Source: Pelodera strongyloides
Lineage: Eukaryota > Nematoda > Chromadorea > Rhabditida > Rhabditidae
DNA length: 64,000 nt
Assembly: GCA_036852015.1 (NCBI GenBank)
Contig: JAANDG010000468.1
Coordinates: forward strand, 52,922-116,921
Reading direction: 5' to 3'
Every line of letters starts with the position of its first letter. Positions within the stretch are counted from its first letter, which is position 1. The notes beneath the pieces are model-generated. The model was not told the DNA's origin. It did no database searches and was given only the letters and a program-made list of their open reading frames with translations. Positions 51,795 to 61,209 of this stretch are shown here, in pieces. The translations under genes and the position numbers were made by a program.

Positions 51795-52593
51795 CCTGAA
51801 AAATGCCAATAAAAAGGAACAGAACTTATTTGCACGGTATTGTACAACAAAATATAAAATAAATCGTGAATAAATATGTGCCTGAGAAAATCTGTTGATT
51901 ACGAGAGTCAGTGGTTGCTTAGAATTTAGATTGTATTAATGCTTTATTACAACTCTAAATTAAGGCGTTGCCCTAATCTAGTAACAACGACAAGGGCGCA
52001 CTGATTTGTAGCTGGGCCGCGGCGCGTCATGGATAGAAAGGGAGCGCGCCACGACAGCTGACAGAGGTGCAGAGTAAGGAGCAAACAGCTGTTTGTGATA
52101 AAAAGTTACTATTGATAGAAATAGGCTGAACAGATCCTTACATCCCCGCTCCCTAAATAATAGCATGGGTCCCATGCTATCCTAGACCGGCAGTTCCTAG
52201 TTGTTTTGTCCTTTGCCTCAGCCGGCATCCAAAAATTTGTCGCAAAATAACAATAATTACGGTGAAGTGAAGAGGGATAGAAGGAAAATCAAATATAATC
52301 ACCATCAGGTCAAACTCGGCGTCAAAAAAGGGCATAAATTAGCAATATCCAGCAAAATTCCAACGAACGAATAATAACAGTACGCTGCGCTCTGACTAAC
52401 AGTTTTTCAGCTATCCTAGTAATATTGATTCAAGTTACAATTAATATGTACACATACATATATGAATGGGAATTTTGAAATCCTACAATAAACAGATCGG
52501 AACTGAAATGAGTGTTCAAAATAACTATGGACTAAAAATAACTGCTCCTAAATGGAGCAAGCTTTGCACGAATCTCCATAAGATCATCTTTGA
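51795..52593. other. Intergenic, repeat-like
   Basis: No gene seen. A GC-rich stretch at about 51998-52075 and a perfect 10-bp-arm palindrome, ATAGCATGGG/CCCATGCTAT, at 52159-52179 suggest a decayed mobile element. Confidence 0.4.
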
Positions 52594-53650
52594 GGCTAGT
52601 AACTGGTGGGTCGTAACCAGTAAACATAATTGAAATTGATGTGAATGGTAATGTGAAGAAGGACTTTTGTATATTCTAGTAAACTCATTATTGTTTGCAG
52701 TTTATTGGTACTTATATTGATTTCCACCCATATGGGTGTGTGCTTATGCTAATAAACGTTAAAATGTTAAAATGTTAAAATTTTACATATGTTGTGTTAG
52801 AGCAAGGGAGTTAGGGTGCATTTGCACTCTCTCGTGACTTTTCTACGCATATCTATTTGGGTCGTAACCAGTGAACATAATTGAAATTGATGTGAATGGT
52901 AATGTGAAGCAGGACTTTTGTATATTTCTCGTCAAATTGTACGTATTTGTTAGAGTAAGGGAGTTATTGTGCATTTGCATACTCTCATGTATTGCTCTTC
53001 CTGCGGCAACAACTCGCTTGCTTGCTGCAGGATTGAATTAAATAAATCTTATAGGCATCAATATAATAAACATTGATTTCAGAAAAGAAAGTTCCGCCTG
53101 CCGATAATCTCCACTTGATTGGATGGTCGCAGAAGGAAGGATGAAGTGCTGCAGTTCGTCCCTACACAAGAAGCGCAAAATCTCCAAATTACAGTAAGTT
53201 ACTGTATTTCTTACTGAGTTCATTTTATTCTTATTGTATTCATTTCGTTCCCACCGTATTTCTTTAGCTTACTGTATTGTATTTCTACTTTATTTCTTCA
53301 GCTTACTGTAATCTTTACGATGTCTTTGTTTTTCCTACAGTGACTTTTCTTCGCATATCTATTTGGGTCGTCACCAGTGAACATAATAGAAATTGATGTT
53401 AATGGTAATGTGAAGCAGGACTTTTGTATATTTCTCGTCAACTTTTACGTATGTTTTGTTAGAGTAAGGGAGTTAGGGTGCATTTGCATACTCTCATGTA
53501 TTGCTCTTCCTGCGGCACAACTCGAATTGCTTGCTGCAGGATTGAAGTAGCACATGACAGAATGTGAAGCAGGACTTTTGTATATTTCTCGTCAAATTTT
53601 ACATATGTTATGCTAGAGTAAGGGAGTTGCATTCTCTCAAATAATTATCT
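52594..53650. repeat. Four copies of a dispersed repeat of about 180 bp
   Basis: Copies near 52605-52680, 52857-53035, 53365-53545 and 53562-53640 share GGGTCGTAACCAGTGAACAT, then AATGTGAAGCAGGACTTTTG, then CTTCCTGCGGCA..TTGCTGCAGGATTGAA. The two middle copies are full length, the outer ones partial. No coding frame is conserved. Confidence 0.85.
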
Positions 53651-53802
53651 GACAAATTTGTCTTATTAGTTATTCTACATTAAGACACGGCGAATCTAAT
53701 AAAAATAATAATTTTTTGGTTTTCTGATTGCACTGTTTATTTTTTATTTTTTATTTTAGTTTTTGGTTTTCTGATTGCACTATGTATACGTGCAGACTCC
53801 TG

Positions 53803-54550
53803 TGGCCGTATGCACGAACGACCGGGGACCTCCCAGCCGGGAGGCACCCGCTAGAGCCGTCCCCACCCAGTATATGGTCCCCGGTATGCACGAAACTCCG
53901 GGTGCGGGAGGCTGACGCACTTTTGGATTTTGGGCGCGAAATTTCAAATTTTATTAATTTATACTCGATTTTAGTGTAAAATTCAGTTTTTTTTTTCAGT
54001 AAAAGGAATAGAAGGAGGAAATGAAAGATAAGATTCCATAATTATACCATTTTTACTCTTTTCTATATAGTATGTGTTTCTGTTCAAGTTATTTTATGGA
54101 AAAACGGCAGTTATGTGATAACCACACTACTTATGCATGTTGCGGTGCTGATGAATTTAATAGTATTTCTTATAAATTTAAGGGGGCTTGAGTGTGTTTT
54201 GCGTGTTAATCGCGTTGTTTTCGAATAATTGTTTAAAATACTATCAAATGTGGAGAAAAAAATTATCACCTCGTAAACACATCGTAGGACAGCAAAGCTT
54301 TTGTTTCGTAACTGTTTTTACTTCCCCAGCTACCCTAAATGAGCTTACCAAGCAAAAATATGGAATATTTCAACAAAAAATCCGTTATAATAGTTGAGTA
54401 CCCGGTCATTTTGTCCGGGTACGAAATTCGCCCCCGCGGGAGCCTCCGGGGACCTCCCAGAGTTTCGTGCATACCGGGAGACGGCTCTTTGCCGGGGACC
54501 TCCCACTGGGGACCTCTGGGAGGCTCCCAGTGCGTTCGTGCATACGGCCA
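53803..54550. mobile_element. MITE with long GC-rich inverted ends
   Basis: Ends TGGCCGTATGCACGAAC and GTTCGTGCATACGGCCA are perfect inverted complements, flanked on both sides by CTG (53800-53802 and 54551-54553), a likely 3-bp target duplication. About 120 bases at each end are GC-rich and contain further copies of the tip (GGTATGCACGAAACTC near 53883 and GAGTTTCGTGCATACC near 54460). The core (about 53935-54415) is AT-rich and non-coding. Confidence 0.85.
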
Positions 54551-55019
54551 CTGTTTCATAAAAAGTATGTAGCACGTTCAAAACAATTGCACGTTTTCAA
54601 TCGCGACACGCAATCGCCTTTGTACCTTTAAGTAACATGCAATTGCAATATGTGCAGGGCGGGAAAAATCACTGATCATTTTCCGATTGCACAATCTCCA
54701 TAATCAGTCCATAATCACTCGTCACCCTGTTCTCGCCCCTGTCGCCAGAACTGTTGACCAACCGGAGCCACACTCTTCTAAGCTCGAGGTAGGTTGTTTT
54801 CATTGCATTACTGTTCTTAAACACCTTTGTTCTTTAAGCACCATATCATTTTTACTGACAACTTTTTGCTGCTACCTCGTCTACCTTCGTCTACTCGCTG
54901 TAAAACCGCTGCCGGTTGATTGCGCCTGAATGTAGCCTTGCCTCTGTAGTTCGTTCTCTTAAAGGTTCTTCTTAACCTGATATAAAAATGTAATAATCAT
55001 CGAAAAATGTAATAATCAA

Positions 55020-55262
55020 CTACGTTGTCCTGTTTGAAAGCCAAAGCCTATGTGAAGAACTTTTAATTTAGATCACATTCTGAACTGTGGACAAGGGGGA
55101 TCTGAGATCTGATGGAAGAGCGCTTCGACCTCCCCTTCTTGGCATACCCTCAACATCGGTCTGGACCACGGCCGCTTGATGGACCATCTGGACGAGTCCA
55201 GGACTTGCAACTACGGTTGGAGCTACATGACAATCCAATACGAGTTCCCAGCGCCATTCGTA
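55020..55262 (+). pseudogene. Degenerate coding-like unit 1
   Basis: Related to 57350-57550: both contain a CCAAAGCC..TTCT/AGAACTTT segment, a TTTAG-like acceptor, GGACAAG and CTGATGGAAGAGC, followed by a GC-rich block with codon-like pattern (peptide LDHGRLMDHLDESRTCNYGW, compare HNNGQMHDDNKMDNTAW in unit 2). Frames are broken by stops. I do not recognise the source gene. Confidence 0.45.
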
Positions 55263-55543
55263 GTGTACGTTATTCCTAAATATTAACTACTAATGTCATC
55301 TGCGCATTTCCTTCACTCTTACGGGCTTAATCCTTCATTGCTCTGGTCGGAAACCAAGACTACCAGCGCTCATGCTTTATCTTAAAGCAAGGATTGTCGA
55401 TACTGCGGCGAAGTAGAAATAGTTTACAGCTGTTGTGAAGGTGGTAGAGAAAGCGTAAGGGAGAGAAAGTTAGCCGGTATGGACAAGTTTTGCTCTGAAT
55501 TAAACAGTTTTGTCGTGCGCGTAATTTCATTTCAATATCTATA

Positions 55544-55789
55544 AGGGCGCATTCGAGTTGGACATTTTCCGGAAAAGAAAAGGAAAAAAGTGGTTCGAGC
55601 TGGATTTCACCAGAAAAGAATGCAATTGCCACGCATACACATGCAAATGATCGATTGATTTTAGTTTCAATTACGGTACAATTGCATTTTCGACAATTAT
55701 TTTGCGTGTATTATTTTTTTTTTTGGGTGTCCATCTCGAACCACTTTTTTCTTTTCTTTTCCGGAAAATGTCCAACTCGAATGCGCCCT
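55544..55789. mobile_element. MITE with about 60-bp inverted ends and TA flanks
   Basis: The left arm AGGGCGCATTCGAGTTGGAC continues through TTTTCCGGAAAAGAAAAGG and AGTGGTTCGAG; the right arm is its inverted complement ending GCGCCCT. Both ends abut TA, as for Tc1/mariner-related elements. The 120-bp centre is non-coding. Confidence 0.87.
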
Positions 55790-55872
55790 TAGTAGACCTA
55801 GGCCTTCAGTAACTTGCTAACTTGCTTATAGCGCTGTTTATCCCTTTACCATGTTATTGTTCATATTTTTTC

Positions 55873-56042
55873 GGTAAATTCCTTTCCCTATCATCCACAT
55901 TTTCCCTCTATCGGATAGTAACGAGCTTGGGTGGGCTCTAAATTGGTCGGGCCGGTCAACTCCGAGAGACCAATTCTGACCTACTTGGGCGAGTGGCCTG
56001 ATCATAGCAGGAAAATGAAGATGGTACCGATTGATATTTACA
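55873..56042 (+). repeat. Hairpin unit A
   Basis: About 170 nt with inverted ends GTAAATT / TATTTAC, an inner stem GCTTGGGTGG / CTACTTGGGC (with G-T pairs) and a terminal stem AATTGGTC / GACCAATT. The middle stem is the least well paired of the four copies. A GGGATAAACA sequence follows about 35 bases after the end. Confidence 0.7.
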
Positions 56043-56438
56043 GGCAGAATCTGAGTGGTAGGGGGACATTGGGATAAACAAAATACAGGGTGGGGAACTT
56101 AAATGGGTTTAGACTTCGTTAGTTTTAGCATTCAGTTTACTGTAGCAAGCTTTTTTGTGAGGTGTGGCAGACAGTTAGTTAATGTAATTCTAGTATGTGA
56201 ATACCACTTTATTCAGACATACAATCATCACACATAGACTTAAGCATGTAGAATCCAGGGTCCCGTTTGCTAGAAGTAGAAACGAACATAGTCAAATATG
56301 TTTAGTAGATCACCATAAAGAAAGGCAGATATTAGAAACAAAGAAAATCTTATGGGAAATGTGTTTTATGTTTTAGTGTAAGTAGTTGAATCGTATATGA
56401 AGTAATTTTTTATTCCACTAACATTTTTCATCGTCTCA

Positions 56439-56605
56439 GTAAAGTCCTTTCCATCTCGCCTTTGTTTTCATGTCATAGGAAGGACAGGAGCTTGGGTAGA
56501 GTCTAAATTGGTCGGGCCGGTCACTCCGAGAGACCAATTCTGACCTACTCGAGCAAATGACCTGACTATAACATGAAAATGAAGGCAACGCGAAATGGAA
56601 TTTAC
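56439..56605 (+). repeat. Hairpin unit B
   Basis: Same plan as unit A: GTAAAGTCC / GGAATTTAC ends, TTTTCATGTCATAG / CTATAACATGAAAA middle stem, GCTTGGGTAG / CTACTCGAGC inner stem, AATTGGTC / GACCAATT terminal stem. GGAATAAACA follows. Confidence 0.75.
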
Positions 56606-57164
56606 AGCGAGGGAATGAAAATATGCTGCTGGAATAAACAATATGAGCGGAAGGATGGGCATTGACTCGAAGTGGAAGAGCAGAACACTTTGCACGTTTC
56701 CGTGGCAATTATTTAAACCGCTGGGTATTTAAACACGCAAATAGAACTTCTATTATGATTGAGGAAACACCGGACTTAGCTGCATAGAACGCATACGGTT
56801 CTACACCTACACAATGGGGAGATCTGCATAGAACGCACACGCATGTACCCCTACATTGTGGAGAGATGTCTTTTGCTCATTAGCGTCCAAAGCTAGAGCT
56901 CCAGCCCCGAACGGTATGATCTACCCTCCTATGCTCTCCCTGTCTCAATCTAGATCTACCATTCTAACACCCCAATCACTTCTAATTCTTTTTCCTCATA
57001 TTTCGACTCTCAGAATCGTATTTTAGAGCACTTGAGTTATTGTTTGTGGCTGCTTTTTAGTAAACATCCGTGATTAGATGACCGCGCTGGATTTGGCCGC
57101 AACGTGCATCTTTTCGTGAGTGTGATCTATTTCAGGCTCTCAGTAATACCTCTGTCCATGAAGA

Positions 57165-57660
57165 TGCGAACAACGGACTGCTTCGTCAAGTAAGGAGCGG
57201 ACGAGGCTGATCCTATTTTCGGCCCCATTCAGGGCCACGGCAACCAGATGGACCACTTGGGCGACGTCGAACAGCTACATGCCGCCCTCAGCTGAGCTCC
57301 TGATCTGCGCCATCCAACGGAACGTGACTCTTCAGGTATAGTTTTTGTTTGTCTATTGTGTCTTGTACGAAGGCCAAAGCCAATTCTTAGAACTTTCTAT
57401 TTAGGTCACGTTCTGGTGTGGGGACAAGTAGATTCTGATGGAAGAGCAGCGTCGCACCTCCCTCCCCTCGTTGCTTGGTATGTCCACAACAACGGTCAGA
57501 TGCACGACGACAACAAGATGGACAACACCGCTTGGACGATATAGGATGAATGTCCAGAAGACTCGCCTCCATCGAAACCTGTACTTCGTAATTCACGTGT
57601 TTTTCTACGGTACTGGTACGTCGACTTGGGATACTAAAGCAAATTGGTACATTTTTTAGC
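57165..57660 (+). pseudogene. Degenerate coding-like unit 2
   Basis: Homologous to 55020-55262 in its second half (57350-57550). Its first half (57165-57330) is a GC-rich block with HGNQMDHLGDVEQLHA in one frame, again similar. Splice-like sites (CTTCAG|GTATAG near 57335; TTTAG near 57405) look like remnants of an exon-intron structure. No intact gene is visible. Confidence 0.45.
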
Positions 57661-57932
57661 TGAGAGGGCTTGAACTACTCCTCGAATGGCTGACCATGCA
57701 CACTTGATATGATAAAGTTTTGAGGCAATTATCGAATAACTTCTAATCATAGCCACTCAATAATCAGTAAATAAACATAATAATCACTGTGCATGCACTG
57801 CGGCTACATTTTTCTTATTTTCTCTTAAGTATGGGGGAATTGCATTGACTTACTAAAGAAGGACAGGGCCTAGCCTTAGGTGATCTGTCTGCTGTGTTTA
57901 TACCTCTAACATATTTCTGTTCATATCTTCTC

Positions 57933-58102
57933 TGTAAATTTCCTTTCCATATCATCCACATGTTCCTGCTATAGGATGGTCCCGAGCTTGGGTAGCCTCT
58001 AAATTGGTCGGGCCGGTCAACTCCGAGAGACCAATTCTGACCTACTTGAGCGAGTTGCTTGATCATAGCAGGAAAATGAAGATGGTATCGATTGGAATTT
58101 AC
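57933..58102 (+). repeat. Hairpin unit C
   Basis: GTAAATTTCC / GGAATTTAC ends, TTCCTGCTAT / ATAGCAGGAA middle stem, GCTTGGGTAG / CTACTTGAGC inner stem, AATTGGTC / GACCAATT terminal stem. It is most like unit A. GGAATAAACA follows. Confidence 0.78.
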
Positions 58103-58421
58103 GGGGGAATATGTATGGGAATAAGCCATTGGAATAAACACAAGGAAGCGTGGAAAATAAACTGAATACGTACTGTAGGGTAAAATAAGGCAAAACGAAT
58201 CGGAAAAAGCGTGATTTGATGGGGCGTATGTACAATATTTCATAGGGCATTTAAGAATGGGGAAACATGCGCTTTACTTTTTGTCTAAGTCAATATTAGA
58301 CGTACATGCGCAGTAGAATTAAACAATGATGGGGAACTGCAGCGTTGATTAGTTAATTAGGGTATGTACGGCGTGAGAACGTCCTTTATTCCGGTAGCCT
58401 ATGTTTGTTTGGGCTTTCTCA

Positions 58422-58589
58422 GTAAAATCTCTTTCACATCGCTTTTGTTTTTATGCTATGAGAAGATCATGAGCTTGGGTAGTCTCTAAATTGGTCGGGC
58501 CGGTCGACTCCGAGAGAGCAATTCTGACCTACTCGAGCAAGTGGCCTGATCATAGCATGAAAACGAAGGTGATTTGGATTGGAGTTTAC
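58422..58589 (+). repeat. Hairpin unit D
   Basis: GTAAAATC / GAGTTTAC ends, TTTTTATGCTATGA / TCATAGCATGAAAA middle stem, GCTTGGGTAG / CTACTCGAGC inner stem, and a terminal stem with one mismatch (AATTGGTC / GAGCAATT). It is most like unit B. GGAATAAAGA follows. Confidence 0.76.
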
Positions 58590-58639
58590 CGAGAGAATTT
58601 GAATGATTATAAGTTATTGGAATAAAGAGTATTAGGGGA

Positions 58640-59292
58640 TGGGGACAATGCGAGAGGGAGGTTTTAAAGAGAGGGCAAGTGAGAAAGTAATTCTTATTTT
58701 AGTAGAAGTAGTTACCATATAAACTTTTTTATGAGGGAATTTCATCCAAATTGCGTCGATAATGAACGTTAAAATAAAATTTCTGCATTAAGAAAGTTTT
58801 TTCTTTTCTTGATGTTTCATGAAGTTGATTAATTGAGGAGGATTCACGCGAGAAGACGGCAACTTGAACGACGCGTGAACAACCGAAGTGTGAGCTCGAA
58901 AAATTACGATCCCGGACTGATGATGTGCCAGCTACAGGATTTTCGTAACTTTGTTGCTAAATCTGCCTCCGTCAACTGATCGCTCCGCGCTTCTACAGTG
59001 TGGAGAGCCGTAATAAATGAGTAAGTTGCGGCTCACTCCTTTATTACCTGTTGCATCAACTTTTGAATTTCGTCCAGTTGTCGCGCTTCTCATGCACCGC
59101 TTGGAATTTTAAGCGCCAAGGTTTCTCGGCTCACCATCTGAGTTTCATCAGTGTACACTCCAAGCATTTCTAAGGTTTTTTTAGTGCGCTAATTCGCATT
59201 AGTCTTGGAGACTCATATAGCCAGGCTCATGTCTGCCTGCCGCTTTATTTCGTGAATTAGAATACCCTCTATCGACTCTAAAAAATAAGATT
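58640..59292. other. Intergenic, no gene seen
   Basis: AT-rich, then mixed composition near 58840-59240, with no open frame of note and no repeat that I recognise. Confidence 0.4.
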
Positions 59293-59297
59293 TATTT

Positions 59298-59574
59298 TGT
59301 CGCGGACCGTAATTCAATGGCGAATATAACGGATAAATGATTTATGATATAAAGGAGAATCGTAGTGAGAAGAGATAAACGATTACATATTTGAGTTCGT
59401 TATAATCTGGCAATCGACTATATAACAGAGCGAACCAAACGAGTTAAAATGATAAACTATACATGGTTGATTAGAATAATGGGCGGAGCCTAACGCTTTA
59501 CACAAAAGGGCATATATCGTGAATCACTGGAGAGCAAGTTGTTGTAACACACAAAATCTAAGAACATCGAGGTG

Positions 59575-59613
<39 letters not shown>

Positions 59614-59686
59614 TATAATTACAGAAATAGAAGTGTATAAGGTGTTAGGAAGTTAGAATAAGAATCATGAACAAGGTTCCGTGACA
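59298..59686 (-). repeat. LTR (3' copy) of the second element
   Basis: Nearly identical to 60488-60878, with differences in the first ten bases, a few substitutions and the length of the internal TA tract (59578-59609). Confidence 0.92.
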
Positions 59687-60034
59687 CTCCCCCTGACAAA
59701 AGATCAGTTAATAAGGGGTACAAAAAAATTAACAGAAATTACGCAATTTTACAGCGAAAGATAAAAACGCAAAATCGTAACATTACAGTACTAAATAAGC
59801 GAATATTAATAAATAAATGTAACGAGTAATCTAAATAAATAACGAAATGATAAAAACAAATGGAGTTAAACGAATTGCTTGAATATGGGGTTATGTATAA
59901 ACACATGAACAAACTAATTAAATTACCACATTGTCATACTTCTAAATAATAAAATACGTAGAATTGCAAGTCTTCAAAATAAAGTTTTGACCGGACTAGT
60001 TCTAAGGCTGAAACTGCTAAAGTAAATCAATACA

Positions 60035-60300
60035 GGCCACGCTGGGCACCTATGTTGCTACCGGGGCTGTAAGGAGGAGGGGACCAACCGGGGCATCTAT
60101 GAATATCAGATTTGAACCTCCGGGGGTGACGAAAACAGGATCGTCCGGGGCGTCTTCGCAGTGAGACTTGAACCTCCGCGACGTCAGGAAAAGAGACGGG
60201 CCAGCCGGGGCATCTTTGCATAGATTGGACCGCCGGGGCGTCAGGAACAGGAAACAGAGCCTCCGGGCATCGGGTTGAAACAGTACTTGTCTTGTCTGCA
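60035..60300 (-). repeat. GC-rich tandem repeat of about 55-65 bp inside the LTR element
   Basis: At least four degenerate units built from CCGGGGCATCT, TTTGAACCTCCGGGG and GTCAGGAAAAG-like pieces. On the minus strand a frame of 83 codons reads through as repeats of the type CKDAPAGPSLFLTSRRFKSH; there is no sign that it is a true protein. Confidence 0.8.
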
Positions 60301-60464
60301 ATAACGAGCAGCAGCCAAAGAAATTAAAGCACGAACATCACGACGAAAAAGAGAAGACGCGATAACGAATGGAGTGAATAATAGAAAGTAGACGAAGTAT
60401 GACGATGGGCAAGTTAATATAGTCCTGCCACGCGGGACTTAATAAAATAGAAAGTTGGCCCAAG

Positions 60465-60487
60465 TTCGAATGGTGTCAGGTGCACCA
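60465..60487 (-). other. Primer-binding site matching a tRNA 3' end
   Basis: Read on the plus strand the 24 bases before the right LTR contain GTTCGAAT followed by GGTGTCAGGTGCACCA, i.e. a T-loop, T-stem strand, acceptor strand and CCA as at the end of a mature tRNA. This is not a tRNA gene, since no other arms are present. Confidence 0.75.
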
Positions 60488-60762
60488 TGTCGCGAAACGT
60501 AATTCAATGGCGAATATAACGGATAAATGATTTATGATATAAAGGAGAATCTTAGTGAGAAGAGATAAACGATTACATATTTGAGTTCGTTATAATCTGG
60601 CAATCGACTATATAACAGAGCGAACCAAACGAGTTAAAATGATAAACTATACATGGTTGATTAGAATAATGGGCGGAGCCTAACGTTACACAAAAGGGCA
60701 TATATCGTGAATCACTGGAGAGCAAGTTGTTGTAACACACAAAATCTAAGAACATCGAGGTG

Positions 60763-60805
<43 letters not shown>

Positions 60806-60878
60806 TATAATTACAGAAATAGAAGTGTGTAAGGTGTTAGGAAGTTAGAATAAGAGTCATGAACAAGGTTCCGTGACA
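60488..60878 (-). repeat. LTR (5' copy) of the second element
   Basis: Contains a TA tract at about 60767-60800. It ends 22 bases from the stop codon of the minus-strand exon at 60901. Confidence 0.92.
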
Positions 60879-60900
60879 TATTTTACTGCTCCGCTTATAA

Positions 60901-61200
60901 TCAGGTTCTACATTTTATCTGTTTCAGGGGCTCACTCTCTTCAATAGAAGAAGCACGGATCTGACTGGCCCACTCTGCCCGGTATATCTTCTTGAGCTCG
61001 GCTTCGTGCTCTGTTTGGACAAACTGTCTGATCTGCGGACTCATCTCTCTCATTGCGGTAGAATATCGTTGCTCTTCCCGTTGCAGGCTTTGCCGTGCCA
61101 TTTTATCCGTACTCTTGCTATTGACAGACGTGTTGAGCGCTGTAGTGTTGTACCGTCGTTCGATATACATATCTACGAGTGTGGTCTCAATACGTCTCCC
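60901..61200 (-). CDS. Last exon of an unassigned minus-strand gene
   Basis: Open for 99 codons from a good acceptor (TTTATTTAG, plus positions 61201-61209) to TGA at 60901-60903. The peptide is highly charged and helical: SLQREEQRYSTAMREMSPQI then RQFVQTEHEAELKKIYRAEW. It resembles the C-terminal part of small secreted helical nematode proteins, but there is not enough to name a family. Upstream exons should lie to the right; a piece at 61518-61577 (YVDLEEKLKKMYVAGNFINM, after TTAATTAG) is similar in style but its phase does not connect cleanly. The gene may be incomplete or partly decayed. Confidence 0.5.
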   Translation of the reverse strand, partial: GRRIETTLVDMYIERRYNTTALNTSVNSKSTDKMARQSLQREEQRYSTAMREMSPQIRQFVQTEHEAELKKIYRAEWASQIRASSIEESEPLKQIKCRT

Positions 61201-61209
61201 CTAAATAAA

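Larger units (their letters stand above)
59298..60878 (-). mobile_element. Second non-autonomous LTR retroelement
   Basis: LTRs of about 390 bp (59298-59686 and 60488-60878) begin TGTCGCG and end CCGTGACA. The element is flanked by a perfect 5-bp duplication TATTT (59293-59297 and 60879-60883). Orientation is minus: next to the right LTR the minus strand reads TGGTGCACCTGACACCATTC, a primer-binding site, and next to the left LTR it reads GGGGGAG, a polypurine tract. The 800-bp interior has no gag or pol, only a GC-rich tandem repeat at 60020-60300. Confidence 0.92.

Noticed and set aside
57815..58243. 142-codon minus-strand frame containing VGQNWSLGVDRPDQFR
   Set aside because: The similar peptide in the other copies follows from the conserved hairpin DNA, and the frames are not conserved at their ends.
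60465..60487. tRNA gene
   Set aside because: Only the 3' end of a tRNA is represented; there are no D, anticodon or 5' acceptor arms. It is a primer-binding site.
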